64,000 bases of DNA from contig CP137666.1 of NCBI GenBank assembly GCA_037976565.1, positions 7,490,582 to 7,554,581 on the forward strand, read 5' to 3'. Origin of the DNA: Mesocentrotus franciscanus. Taxonomy: Eukaryota; Echinodermata; Echinoidea; Camarodonta; Strongylocentrotidae. This document shows positions 1 through 11,817 of this stretch, one piece after another. The position numbers and the translations under genes were made by a program. The first letter of the stretch is position 1. Each line of letters opens with the position of its first letter. The notes under the pieces are model-generated. The model saw only the letters and a program-made list of their open reading frames with translations. It searched no databases and was not told the origin of the DNA.

Positions 1-29
1 CATATTATTCTTTCATTTTCGTCCTTCAG

Positions 30-193
30 GTGATAACTTGCTCGAAGAACACTTGAAGAATGAGGAAACAGTGAACATTGACACAATACGGACCGTGATA
101 GATTACTATGAACAAGCAGCAGTGTTATGCAGGGATAAGGACCTGGAGCAGGAGGCTATTGCTTACAGTCGACTTGGACGTGTCTATGGCAAA
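30..193 (+). CDS. Gene A exon (TPR-like), equivalent of gene C exon 5
   Basis: Acceptor cttcag before 30, donor gtgagt at 194; 164 nt, entering in phase 1 and leaving in phase 0. Encodes helices ending in SRLGRVYGK, a TPR-style helix A. The length equals the gene C exon 49009-49172. Confidence 0.88.
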
Positions 194-2030
194 GTGAGTT
201 CATAGTAGCCTCTTTGACAGCTGTTTTTAATGTGTCTCTTCAAATATTCTTTATTATCTGTCTATATGCATCTGTAAGTATCTCATGGTTAGGATGTGAA
301 GGTTTTACGCCTCTATCCACCGAAGATGGTACTGGAGGCATTATGTTTTTGAATTGTTCGTCTGTCCAGCTTTCTCATTATTGCGATAATTTGAGAATCA
401 TTTGAGGTATCAAGTTCAAAATTAGTGGTAGAACGTATCATCATAGGAAGACAAAAGTAGCTGAATTATTACGGTCATAGAGGTCAGTTTCCATATAATT
501 TCAGGTTTTTAGCATTACCATTAATATCTCTCTATCTATTTAGCCATCAACTCCAAAATTAGCCCTAATTTCATCATGATAGTGAGATCAAATGAGAAGA
601 TTTTAGGGTTAGACGGTCAAAGGTCATAGAGGTCAATATACATGAAATTAAAAATTGTTGAGCCTCGTCATGACCATATATTGATAACCATTTGAGATAT
701 AAACATCACACTTTATACTAGTGTGCATCACTCTATAGGGAGACAAACGGATCAATTTGTGGGGTAGTTGCAGTAATCATCTAATCATGCCCAATATTAT
801 GTAGTCAATTTCATTGAAATATCACTGAAACAAGACGTATCTTTGTATTTTTTGTTAGGTCCTTACTTTGCCATCCCGAGGGAAAGACTACTATAAGAAA
901 GCTATTCAGCTGGCACTAAGCATGACCCCAAGGACATTTCATGGTGTTAGTGAGTATACTCTTTTATTGTTTCCCTATCAAAACATACGTTAGTTGCATC
1001 TGATTTCAATTAAGTCACATTACATCACACAAAGGTTTGCTGTCTTATGTTGAGGATTTCTGTCTTGAGCATCATTTTCCAAAAGCTAAAACCCCATGAT
1101 TTATCTCCATAATTGTACTCTTTTGTAAGAGAGAAAAAAAGTTAGGTAAAAACCCATAGTGAAGTTGTTCTACAATTTCTTCTTTTTTTAATACTTTTTA
1201 TCTTATATTGCCTTCATAAAATGAAACTCAATACCATGCTAAGTTGTGATTGCACTTTGATATGTCTTCTGTTGAGAGCCAAGAGGGCATTAACTGTAAT
1301 TATATGTCTCGTGCTTCAGCGACACTTGCTCTGCTGGGTTCCTAACAGCAAACAAGGACCAACACTATACCTACCCCTACTCCTTATCCTGTACCTGGTC
1401 TATAATCTAACAGCAATCTTAATCCACACCATATATCTTTGATGAAATAAAGCCTGGAGCAGTAGTTTGTCAGAGCAAATATCTGGTCACCTGTACTGGG
1501 AGGCCCGGCTGGGAGGAATACCGTCTTTTTATAGCCAGAAGGGCATCAACTCTGAGCTTAAAGTGTTTGTGCTAATGTTCTAGCTCCAAACAGACAGTAT
1601 GACCTAGCATACTTTGGACTCTCAACAGATTGATATTTTGTTGTTGGTTTATGTAGGTTGGTTCAAGGAATCCACAGAGTTTGTCGAGGGCTTCCAGAAA
1701 CGTCTGAACAAGGACGAAGAGGCAGACAGGGACAAGGAAGCTGCCCTCAAGGAGATGAAGGAAGACATTGACAAACTCTCCAAGATCGCCACCGAGGGTG
1801 ATCTGGATTTTGTGAAGAACCTCTACAAGACATGGCCGCCCAAGGCTCAAGGGGCGAAGTTGGATGAGAAACTCTCCACAAAGAAGCTGCTCCTGAAGGC
1901 CATCACTCACTACCACCCTGATAAGGTGGACAAAGAGGTCCATGGCAAGAAGTTTTACTACTTCAGTCAAGAGATCACCAAGCACCTAACTTCCAAGTAT
2001 AAATGCCATACGAATAGGCCCATAGAATGA
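30..2030 (+). CDS. Gene A (3' part): TPR-J-domain protein, type 1
   Basis: This is the 3' end of a multi-exon gene whose 5' part lies before the window. Exons are 30-193, 859-949 and 1657-2030, all with AG acceptors and, where needed, GT donors. The junction phases (1, 0, 1) match gene C exactly. It encodes the last 208 residues: a TPR-like helical segment, a Lys/Glu-rich coiled-coil linker and a C-terminal J domain with HPD at 1914-1922. J domains stimulate the ATPase of Hsp70, and TPRs bind peptides or proteins, so a co-chaperone role is inferred. There are no frameshifts. Protein similarity to gene C is very high, and the 3' flank is conserved with it (ATTAAA at 2116). Product function is unknown; I recognise the domains, not a named gene. 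Confidence 0.87.
194..858 (+). other. Gene A intron
   Basis: AT-rich intron. It holds a few AGGTCA-like half-sites around 615-636 and short repeats of 'catagaggtca'. I see no other feature. Confidence 0.8.
859..949 (+). CDS. Gene A exon (second TPR helix)
   Basis: Acceptor gttag, donor gtgagt at 950; 91 nt, phase 0 to 1. Encodes the segment containing [17 protein letters not shown], a TPR helix B. Same length as gene C exon 51361-51451 and nearly identical in protein sequence. Together with the previous exon it makes a 255-nt phase 1-1 cassette. Confidence 0.88.
950..1656 (+). other. Gene A intron
   Basis: AT-rich intron. Around 1435-1460 there is a short repeat (atctttgatgaaataaagcc) also found in inverted form near 49370 in gene C. 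No coding signal. Confidence 0.75.
1657..2030 (+). CDS. Gene A last exon: coiled-coil linker and J domain
   Basis: Acceptor atgtag; 374 nt to the TGA at 2028-2030. After a charged Lys/Glu linker come J-domain helix I (FVKNLYKTWPPK), helix II ([18 protein letters not shown] included) and helix III (FYYFSQEITKHLTSKY). The Trp-Pro-Pro before helix II and the His-Gly after the loop recur in all members here. Confidence 0.9.
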
Positions 2031-2115
2031 AAGTACGTTGAGCAATGAGAAATGAGTAGGCGTATGTGTAGGTGTGCCTTTTGTAATCATCTTGATCAAA
2101 TGGTACAAATAGGGT

Positions 2116-2121
2116 ATTAAA
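2116..2121 (+). terminator. Candidate poly(A) signal of gene A
   Basis: ATTAAA 86 nt after the stop, inside a block (about 2085-2195) that is conserved after gene C's stop as well. Conservation of this variant hexamer in both paralogs supports it. Confidence 0.5.
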
Positions 2122-2929
2122 CATCTAGGGAAAAAGCTAAATAGAACAGAAATCAGTTATTTATGGAATGACATTCACAAACACTATCAAATAATGTTTA
2201 TGTTTCATAAATATAATATGTTACGCCCACAGTGATGGAATGTTTTTAACTGATTGCTCGTAAAAAATTAACAGAAAATTCATTATTTTACTGTGATTCT
2301 CGACATTGTTACCAATTCATGTGTGTAATTGTATGCAACGGTTATCCAAACCTCTACAGCAACTTTTGATTACATGTTGTTGACTGAAGAATGGTAAGAC
2401 TATCAAGATGAAGTATGTTAGGGGAATTTATTTACTTGTGTTGAAATATAATCCCACGTATTGCGGTTTATGTTAGCTGGCATATGGCCGCGGCTGATGG
2501 TGAACAGACATATGTGAATGTTACTGATGACGAAGCCGAATAGACCTGAACCAGTGATTATAAATAAGGTACTATGTTTCATTCAGAATCACCTGAAACG
2601 CACGACCAGGGTGAAGATTGTGTGTTTCCAGAGGTTTTAGTCCTGTAGACATGAAAGCTAGAGAATACTAATAAATGATAATCGAATAAACAAATTGAAG
2701 AACAGGTGTATGATAAGGCCAATAAGAATAAGTAGACGGCAGTTGATGTTGTTGGACCGTTGATTGAACTGGAAAAGTTTGGTAGAGAAACAAATTGAGT
2801 GGCGAAGAAGTGGTTTGTCATCCCAAAATATGATCCCAAGAAATTAGACCCATTTGCCATCCTACAGATACTGATGAAGTTGAAAGATAGAGTAACGGCA
2901 ATGGAGGCATCTATACAATCTCCTACGTA

Positions 2930-3645
2930 GATTAAAAACTTACAACCTACCTGTTTGTGATATGTTAACCGTATATATTGGATATGTAAGACCAATTTTT
3001 GAGTACTGTGTACCTCTTTTTTTTGTGCAAGTTTGACCATCAGACAGATTAATGATATAGAAAGTATACAAAAAGAGCATGTAGAATTATTTTTGGATCA
3101 AACTATATACAGCTCATATGACAATGCATTAGCAAGACTAGAAATGCCATCTCTTTTGACTCGTAGAGACAGAATAACTAAAGATTTTGCTGTTTCATTT
3201 GAAAAAAATATGTTGTGTCAATCGTGGTTACCTCCAAAGAAAACTAACAAATCCAATTTATGAAATGTCAAAAGATATCAAGAATTTACGTGCAGAACTA
3301 ATAGATTACAAAAAAGTGCCCTTCCTAATCTCACACGATTATTACTCAGTAATCATCATACGAATCAAAGCTTGTAATAATCATTTATCATTTTTATAAT
3401 ACTCTGACCTGTTCCAAATTTGTATGGTGTTGCTATCGAGTTACTGCTTTTTTTCTTCTGTTTCTATTCATTACCTACAATTTTATCAATGTAAAGTATT
3501 ATATGTAATTTGGTATTTAATTTAATATGTGTTATTCATAATTGCAATTTGTATTTTAATCTTTGTATAACATGTATAATTCAGTCTTTGTACTGCGAAA
3601 CATGTTTGAATAAACCTTTATTGAATTGCATTGAAATTGAATTGG
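2930..3645 (+). mobile_element. LINE 3' end fragment
   Basis: The + strand encodes a broken version of the conserved C-terminal tail of LINE reverse-transcriptase ORFs: a YVRPxFEYCVP-like segment at 2970-3013, then TIRQINDIESIQK and a Leu/Arg-rich PSLLTRRDRITKDF segment (3033-3240). The 3' end has GAATAAACC at about 3608 and stops in an AT-rich tail near 3645. It is 5' truncated with stops and frameshifts, so it is a dead copy. Clade (CR1-like?) is not resolved. Confidence 0.65.
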
Positions 3646-4934
3646 ATCTCATGATAGGGCTATTCTAAAGCTACAGGAAAGGAAGGAGAGTGATTTTCTC
3701 CACACCTGCACCCGTTGTATGCTGAACTTGCCAGAAGTAATGGAAGAGCAGAAGTGAAAAGGATTGATGCATCAACTGCTAATGAGAATCAAGAAAGTCT
3801 ATCTGCTCTGCAGATAGGCTAGGGTAGTAACCGGCCTGAACAGGGCTGAGAACACTCCACCTACGATGTCATCACAGACCACGTCATCAACCACACTTGT
3901 TACATCATATCAGGGCTTGTCTAACGCTGGTATTGAAGGAAGTTCATGAAGGGAGGATACCGATAAGTCACCCTGGCGCACAGTACAGAGCACAAAGCGA
4001 AGGTCAGCAATAAGTCAGACTAAGAATGTCACTCTTAGTAGATCGACAGCCACAGAAGCGTAGGATACATGGAAAGGTGAAGGGGGAGTTAGTATGCGGT
4101 GCTCCCTTGCCGAAGAGAAACTTCTTCATTTCGCGGGTTCGTTAAACCACTACTGATGATCAAATGCTGAAATATGTAAAAAGTAAAGGAATAAGTACTG
4201 CTGAAATAACATGCATGTTTAGTCGAAGCTGCATTCAAATCTTATAAATTTACTGTATCCGTTGATGAAAAGGAGAAGGTAATGAATGAAAGCTTGTGGC
4301 CATATGGCGTTTGTGTTCAACGATGGAGAGAAAGGTCTTGTAGACCTGGAGAAAGTTCTGCTCAACTTTGAAGAACTATGTTACACAGGCTATCTATTAT
4401 CTCGTACAATTGTCAGTGTGCAAATGACCCCAAATCCCCCTTTTTAAGAGAGCTCTTTAATCAATGTGATTTTATTCTGATACCGGAGCATGGTCTCTGA
4501 GTCATGTTTTCGTGGTTTGATAAAAGTAGATGAAGAAAATGGATTAGGGAAACATGGGGTTAGTGCAGTGAATGAAGAAATGTTGTCTGGAAAACATCAT
4601 GCTGAAACAGCTATATATATAATTTAGAAACAAAGTACATGTATAAAACTTAAGGTTGAACCAATAAAAGTTGATTCAGAATCTAGGAGACTATCTGCGG
4701 TTATTGTTACTCTTGAGTACCGGAAAAGGATGTCGTTATGCAGTGTCTACATTCCATGTGATGATAGATGTCAAAATGGTAATTTAAGTATCAGGGAATT
4801 TTTAACAATATTTACATTTTTCTGCATGGGGCTAATGCTGAATATGCTTGTATTATAGGAGATTTTAATTCAGCCATTTCTAGAGATACTTACCAGACTA
4901 GACTGTTTGTAAACTTTTTTAGTGACACTTTTAA

Positions 4935-5471
4935 AGGAATAGTTGAGTTTTGTTGCAGAGGGCGCTACACAAAATAATTTTGTTATGAGACAAGTGTCAA
5001 ATTTGAAAGAATATACAATATAAATGACAAAATCGTCTTTGTTCGATTAAAACCGGTTCAGAGACGGCTGAAATATCCATAAATATAACCATTTCTAATA
5101 TTTGTAGTGCCCCAGAAATATTCGGTAATTTTGAACAAGCCGTTGAAAAGCGCGATAGAACCTTATACGTTTTATTCCAGCCAATGCCAGTATTGGCTTT
5201 TTCGTGTTGGTTATAATACGTACAACCAGCCGGCCCCTGCATTGTTATTAATTAATTAATTAATTAATTAACGGTCATTGTATTTTTTTGAACGTGGAGC
5301 TAAATTAGTATGATCATATTCAATCTAAATTCACACATTTTGGGTAAAAAATTACCTTCATAGCAATTTTAGGTTCTAAAAGGGCACTAGAAATGTCATA
5401 AATAAGAATAAGAGCAATAACCATGCACTTTGAAGGCAATTGCGGTCTTAAACAAGAACTCAACTATCCCT
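4935..5471. mobile_element. TTAA-flanked MITE inside the decayed LINE
   Basis: TTAA at 4931-4934 and 5472-5475 flank inverted ends: AGGAATAGTTGAGTTTTGTT on the left and its near complement AACAAGAACTCAACTATCCCT on the right. TTAA target sites are typical of piggyBac and Kolobok. No transposase ORF. It contains an (ATTA)n run at 5247-5271. The LINE reading resumes on both sides, so this insertion is the younger. Confidence 0.7.
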
Positions 5472-7284
5472 TTAATATTTGCATACAAGATGAGTTTTGT
5501 AATTTCGATTTTACCTTCTGTAGTAAAGGGTCAAATGCTAAATCATTGATTGATCACTTTGTTGTATCTGAGAATTTAATAGATTCCCTTCAAGAATATG
5601 AGCGCATTGATACAGCAGGAAGCAGCTTCCTGGATACAGTTCATATTTTTTGAGATCGCATGGGCGTGAAATGTTTGTTGGATTTCCAGGTATCTGAAGT
5701 GTTAGAAACTGATATGAATGATGATAAAAAGAGGGACTTTTGTAGCTGGAAATTTGCTAAACAGGAAAAATTTCCAGATATGAGTCAAAATTAAGAGAAT
5801 TGTTAGAGAGGGTAGATATACCTTCTTGTGCTACTAATAAATTGTAAGGACATGAAGTGTATGAGTCTTATTGTTTAATTCCCCGTGATCTCTTTCATGA
5901 TAGCATAATAAATGCATGTTTAAATGCTGCCGGTGAAGTGTTTGATAAGGATGTTTCAGAAGCTAAACGTAAAGTGATACCTGGCTTGAATGAATATGTA
6001 GATTCAATTTTTTTACTGCACTCTTTTGGTATAACATTTGGGTAGAGAATGGTCGTCCTTTCGACGTTCGGCTCTTTCAGATTAGAAAAATACCAAGAGC
6101 TGAATATCACAAAACCCCGAAAAGGGTATACAGAAAGGTAACTCTAGATCTTTTTGGAAAGAGGTGAATAAATGTGATAGCTCTAAGATGGTGAAAAGAT
6201 ATCCAAATGTTGTAGATGGTACGCATGGGAAGGACAATATAACATGAAAGTTTGCTCAAAAATTGAAAATGTATATAATAGTGTAAGTTTTAATGAAGAG
6301 GAAATGACTACTGGTACTCTTTAAAAATAAAATGACAGTTCCTTAGATGGAAGGTGTAGATTCATGTATGCAAGGTGATCATATATTATCAGCAGATGAA
6401 GTATGTAATGCCATAAAGAAGCTGAATAAGTTTAAGAAAGATGATCTTACTGGAGTTATGTCACATCACTTTATTTATGGAAAAAATGTGATAAGTGAAT
6501 ATGTCGCTTTGATATTTACTGCAATGATTTGGCACGGAATTATTCCAGACAGTTTGCTTAGAAGCAGGTTGATGGGTAAATTTGGGTAATCCATGTAATT
6601 TTTGTGCAATAGCTTTGAGTAGTATCATTGGACAAAATTTTTGAATTAGTCATTGTGAAAAGAGAAATAAATCATCTATGTACAAGTGATCTACAATTTG
6701 GTTTTAAAGAGAGGCTATCTACAACTGTGTGTCCGAGTATGGTGAAAGAGACTGTTTCATATTTTTTCACGATAAGAGTAATGTGTGTGGTCTTGTTTTA
6801 AATGCTAGTAAAGCCTTTGATAGAGCGAGTCTTGTAAAACTATTTGAAATAATGCTACATAAAGAGATCTGTCCTATACTCTGCAAGCTGGTTTTGAATA
6901 TGTATTTTGATCAACAGATTAGACTGAGATTGAATGGAGTTTACTCTGATTTTTCATCGTTACTAACGGTGTTAAACAAGGTGGGATCTTATCTCCCTGT
7001 CTGTTTTGTATGTGAATTGATGGTCTCCTCCACAAATAGAAGGCACTTGGGAAAGGATATTTTATGGATCAAATCTTTGAAGGTGCGTTTTCATATGATG
7101 ATGATTTGATTATTTTGTCACCAAATGTGACAGCCTTGAAGGAAATGATAATAAGTCAGGATTATGCTTTTCAATTTGATTCAAAATTTGATAGTGAGAA
7201 AAATCAACTTATTATATTCAAATGTGATGGAAAAGTAGTGGTGGATCCTATGATAAAGATCACTAGGGAATCTGTCAAAGTAGT

Positions 7285-8330
7285 AGTTTGTACTGTTATT
7301 TCTCTGTTTCTCTTCCTTCTCTCTCTCTCCCATTCTTTTTCTCTTCTTCTTCTATCTCTTTCTCCCTCTTTCTCATCCTCCTCTCTATCTTTGCCCTTTC
7401 TCCTCTTCTATACTTTCTTGGGAATTCCATTCACTGTATAACACCTTCCGCATTACATGTATATTCCTATCATTCAGTATTACACTTGTTTGATTCTCAT
7501 CTCAGGGTCTGACTTCAATATCGGTATATATATTAATACGATTTATATTGGTGTACTCAGATCGTACTAAACCTGTACCAGCATCACTTTAATCAAACGG
7601 CTAATGGCTGTGTCTTTAACACATTTTGACTGAAATGTTATATTTAGTTGTGTTCATATTTACATGTATATTTATATTTTTATGTATTTAATGATATTTA
7701 TTGTTATGGAATCCCTCTAGGGCCCACGCCCCCTCTCTTATATTTTATTATCTAGCTACCTGCCCGGGAAGACTGCGGTCTTTGTTGTTGGTCGTCCCCT
7801 CACCCGCATTATTCGTCCGTTGGGTTCGTGATCTTCACCTAGTGAGAGGATTCCGGATCGGATGGCGGGTGGTTTTGGTGTGGGGACGGCTAACTCGTGT
7901 TCGTGCAGGATTCCCGGCTGGGTTGTGCGAGGCACTTTAATTTTGTTTAGCTGACATTGTCTTCCCCTCTCTTCAACGTTTATCTTTTAAAACCCTTTTA
8001 TATAGTCTTATGCTCCTTTTTTTTGGGGGACTCTCAGTCTGTGCCTGATTTAGTTATTGCACAGCTCGAGAGTCCTCTATTTATGTATGTACTTGTAATG
8101 GTGTATACTTTTGGTTGTTATTGTTTATATGCCCTTTTTGCAATATTCAGTAATGATAGTTATTTGATATTTTAACTTATGTAACTTATTTATGTATTCG
8201 TTACTGCCATTTTATTATGTATGCTTGATTTTAATTTTATATTGTACCCAAGACAGAGACTTTTTGTTCTTGGTTTTTGATGTGATTTGCTTTGATTCAA
8301 TAAATCCTATATATATAAAATAAGTCATCT
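7285..8330 (+). other. Insertion splitting the decayed LINE
   Basis: Between the LINE's YADD-like box and its C-terminal segment lies about 1 kb unrelated to the LINE. It holds a (CT)n/(TCTTCC)n tract at 7300-7400, a GC-richer block at 7720-7940, and an AATAAA at about 8299 followed by (TA)n. The polyadenylated-looking end suggests a + strand retro-inserted 3' fragment. Source not recognised. Confidence 0.4.
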
Positions 8331-8830
8331 TGGACACGTTTTCTCCAATGTTATTATGAATGTTGATCTTTCCAAACTTATTGGCGATTGTAATCGTCAA
8401 TGTAACGTTCTGCTGAGTAATTTTAAAATGTGATGCTCGTAATTTTCTCTGTCATAATTTATGTTGTACTTTTTATGGTACTCAGTTATGTCCATTGTTT
8501 GATTTATCATTAGATGCACTATTTAGACATTGGAGAGTAGCAATTCGTAGGATCTGAAAAGTTCCATGACAAACACATAATATATACTTGTTTCATAGGT
8601 AAATCTTTAATCTCAAAGAATGATGTAGTATCATATATTTAACAAGAATGAGTAGATTTGGAGCATATTCTATATTAGGGGGTAATCTGAGATATCTGGA
8701 AAGTAGATATTTTTTAGAGTATACAAAACTAAAAGCAAGATGGAATGAATTATGTGGTAAAATGGATGATGTCATAGGGATAGTGGAGCAAATAAGAGAA
8801 TAAGATCTGGATAAGGGATAACAGAGAATA

Positions 8831-9287
8831 TTCATTCCGTTCTCAAGAATGTGATGATTGTATTACCTATCTTTGTCTGCATTAGAAAGCCAGAGATGAA
8901 ATACTGTCAGGTAATTGACGGCAATTGTTATGGTTTCTGTTTTGTTAATGGTTTAGAATTAATTTGCATTCCTATAGACAGTTCAGGAGATAGGTGTCGT
9001 GTCAGTTATCAGTGCCACTGCGCATATCCATTTATGAGTATGATGCAATGTGTCCATGTGGGTATTTAATTCGTATGGATGCTTGTACGTGTGTGTGTGT
9101 TTTCTTGGTTATGTGCAGTGGCATTGACGGTGACGCTTTCCTCCTGATTTGGACATGGGGGGTGATTGTTCAAACAAGATTGCATTATGTTATTTACTTG
9201 CAAAACTGTCGTTATTATCACTTCTCTCCCAGGAGCTAATGCATCTCTGTGCAATATAACTTAACTTAATTTAGTGAACGTGTGTCT
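8831..9287. other. Unannotated intergenic stretch
   Basis: No recognisable gene or repeat apart from a short GT run near 9092-9103. Short ORFs on both strands show no known motif. Confidence 0.6.
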
Positions 9288-9870
9288 TAAGACCCCGTTC
9301 TCACTCCCTTCCTAGACCGATCCAGGCTAGGTCGATCTAGGCTAGATCGGTCTAACCGTGAGTGTGAACAGACAAGCGGTCCAGGAAGCGATCTTCTGGA
9401 CCGATCCAGAAGATCACTTCGCGATGTGGTCTTCTGAACCGGTTCGCTTCCTAAACCCCATTCTCACTCACTTCCTAGACCGATCCAGGCCAGATCGATC
9501 TAGGCTAGATCGGTCAAACTGTAAGTGTGAACAGACAAGCGGTCAAGGAAGCGGTCAAGAAAACATACCTCTACAACTCCTCTTAATAAATTGTTGATAG
9601 ACTAAGAGGTAGCGCCTTGTATCCTTTGGAAAAGGCGCTATATAAATTCAATTATTATTATTATTATTATTATCTTCTCGACCGGTTCGCTTCCTAGACC
9701 CCGTTCTCACTCACTTCCTAGACCGATCCAGGCTAGATCGATCTAGGCTAGATCGGTCTAACTGTGAGTGTGAACAGACAAGCGATCTTCTGGACCGATC
9801 CAGAAGACCACCTCGCGATGTGGTCTTCTCGACTGGTTCGCTTCCTGGTCTAGGAAGTGAGTGAGGATGG
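9288..9870. repeat. Palindromic repeat cluster
   Basis: Three partial copies (about 9288-9455, 9456-9560, 9684-9870) of a unit rich in the palindromic words CTAGACCGATCCAG, TAGATCGATCTAGGC and CAGAAGA..TCTTCTGG, each with GTGTGAACAGACAAGCG. The last copy ends with the complement of the unit's start (CTAGGAAGTGAGTGAG). It looks like tandem or nested foldback elements upstream of gene B. No coding capacity. Confidence 0.65.
9562..9674 (+). mobile_element. SINE-like 3' tail
   Basis: Interrupts the second palindromic unit. It ends with AAGGCGCTATATAAATTC followed by (ATT)n, a tail common in tRNA-type SINEs of many marine animals. No A or B box is visible, so it is 5' truncated. Confidence 0.5.
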
Positions 9871-9879
9871 GTACCTTAG

Positions 9880-10817
9880 CCAGATTTCATGTTTCCATGG
9901 ACAATTCTTATAAATTTCTTGCCTCATAATTATCATTGGAATGGTGATGTACCATATTTGGACTGCCCCTTTTATACAAGAAGTATCCATGTGTATGTGT
10001 GCCCTCGGGAATCTGTACTAGATTATTGTTATTTGAATATAGTACCACAGTTATAAGGGATAATATGAATAAAAATGGTTGAACATGAATTAGTCATTCT
10101 GGTTATTATTATTACACATTAGCATAATGCCAGAGGTATCTAGCTTTGTTCCTTATACATGTACCAGATCATGCTTAGGCCCCTATATACAATTCTTCAT
10201 AATAATGATAATGATATTAATAGCAAATAATAACAATGATAATAGAAGTAATAGTAATAATGAACAAAGAAATTTAGAACAAAGATAAACTGAATAAATC
10301 GACATGGCTTGCTAACATCGGGAAAACCCGCATGCATTTCTAGTCTGCAAACACAGCATACCCTTTACACTTAGTTAAATACATGATGCCTTGAGCGAAG
10401 CCTTATACTGTTTGATGGTCAACCATCAAGAACAGCCTATACCAGGTTGGTGTCCTTGCTCGGAGTAGTCTACAACTCAAATAGTTTAGACTCTATATAG
10501 TTATGACTTCCAAGGGTCTGTAGCTGCAAACTAGTGAAGGACTTTGGGAAAACCCGCTGTCCTTATCAGAGCATTGCTCTATATATAGTAATTCTCTGAT
10601 ATGGGCAATGTGCCCTACGTGAAGCAAATGCTTTATGTAATTTTTGTACATGTATATTTCTTTTTTGGAAGAACAGTAAGATCTATATTATATTCTGCTA
10701 CGACAAGGAAGTGATCTTTTCGTTTTTCTATCTTTTACATAGCATTCCTCATTTCGATGAAATACGACCGGCCTTCAAGCTGTATCTGAGTATAGTAATT
10801 CTGTTATCTGTATATAG
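9880..10817 (+). promoter_or_regulatory. Upstream block shared by the CSD genes
   Basis: Most of this block recurs upstream of gene D: about 9887-10140 matches 56800-57090, and 10280-10817 matches 59630-60351 with a SINE inserted there. Conserved elements include two GGGAAAACCCGC words (10320, 10545) and CATTTCGAT(G/A)AAATACGACCGGCC (about 10753-10776), close to the start. It probably holds the promoter, but no clear TATA box is seen. Part of the similarity simply reflects the duplication. Confidence 0.4.
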
Positions 10818-10868
10818 GTTGAGGAAAACAGTGATCGAATAGATTGATCTCGAAACAGAAACATCACC
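10818..10868 (+). other. 5' UTR start or UTR-exon acceptor of gene B
   Basis: TAG followed by GTTGAGGAAAACAG is conserved in D (AG at 60350-60351) even though the pyrimidine tract differs by a TATA insertion. This suggests a spliced 5' UTR exon starting at 10818. The start ATG at 10869 lies in CACCATG context. Confidence 0.4.
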
Positions 10869-11817
10869 ATGTCACAAGGCAGAAAGAAGAGTAATCATGA
10901 TTCTAAAAAAATCATAAAATCGGATGTCACTGGAGTAGTAAAGCGGTATATTGACACAGGCAGCTATGGGTTCATAACGGAGGATGATACATATAGGGAT
11001 GTATTTTTCCACATCTCTGCCGTTTCAAAAGATATTCGGCGACGGGGTGAACCAATACAAGTTGGAGATGAAGTGATATATGATTTGTATCTAGCTCCGA
11101 AGGGATACAGGGCTGAATCTGTTTGTATTTTGAATCAAGATGTGGAAAGTTCTGACTTGGATAATACTGACAATCTTTACCGAAGAAAAGATTCTGGAAT
11201 TGGTGTAAGAAACGGAGGAGAAGCGGAAAATCGAAGACGACCAGGACCAGGACGACTCAGTGGTGGAAGAGGTGAAAACCGTCGAGGAGGAAGTGTTGGG
11301 CGTGGACATGTAAAAAGAGACAATGATGATTACGAGAGTAATGATGATGGCCGGGTTGTGTCGGGCAGAGACCGTATATCAAGATCGCATATCAGATCTT
11401 CTAATGATTCGAACTGGAGAACGCGAAGTAGCAAGGGGACACAGAACACCACCCACACCAAATGTAATACCAGTGCGAACAAATCTGACACTGATCCGAA
11501 CCCGCAGCCAGATCGACGCTCAGCCATGTATAACTATTCATACGCTTATGGACCGAATCATTTCGGTGTTCCGATGAATAACAACAGTAGGGTGTCTTTC
11601 GGCTATGGGGCCCGTAAGCAACAGATGCCCTCCAGAAGTGCTCCTGGTGATGTTGGGAGTGCCAAATCTACTGGCGATTCGAAAGAGCGAACAAAAGGCA
11701 GCGGAACAAAGGATGACCACGTCAAGTCAACGAAAGGAACTACTACCGATGAGCTACCCAATTATGCCAAGCAACAGAGTAAAGAAACTACTGCATCCAA
11801 GGAGATCCAATCTACAG
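10869..11817 (+). CDS. Gene B exon 1: cold-shock domain and RG-rich region
   Basis: Starts at MSQGRKK and ends at donor ACAG|gtgagc in phase 1. The CSD has both RNP motifs (YGFITED, DVFFHIS). After it comes a Lys-poor, Arg/Gly-rich tract, then a low-complexity tail. Without splicing the frame stops at 11838-11840, so intron retention would give a CSD-only 323-residue protein. It is strongly similar to gene D exon 1 except for the missing 214-codon block after TRSS (near 11433). Confidence 0.92.

Larger units (their letters stand above)
4200..8830 (+). mobile_element. Heavily decayed LINE (endonuclease and RT remnants)
   Basis: Scattered ORF pieces on + keep LINE landmarks in order. An endonuclease GDFN motif (IIGDFNSAISRDT) lies at about 4855-4895. 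A second endonuclease segment with LIDHFVVSENLID is at 5545-5590. RT N-terminal sequence is at 6347-6589, an FGFK-type RT motif near 6700, a YDDDLIILSPN variant of the YADD catalytic box at about 7088-7120, and a C-terminal HWRVAIRRI segment at about 8527-8555. Many stops and frameshifts break it. It is interrupted by a TTAA MITE (4935-5471) and by foreign sequence at about 7290-8330. Clade unresolved. Confidence 0.65.

Noticed and set aside
610..640. Nuclear-receptor direct repeats (AGGTCA x3)
   Set aside because: Such GGTCA/TGACC runs are common low-complexity sequence and sit in an AT-rich intron with no conservation evidence.
2579..3040. 153-codon minus-strand ORF
   Set aside because: It overlaps the LINE 3' end, whose recognisable protein tail is on the + strand.
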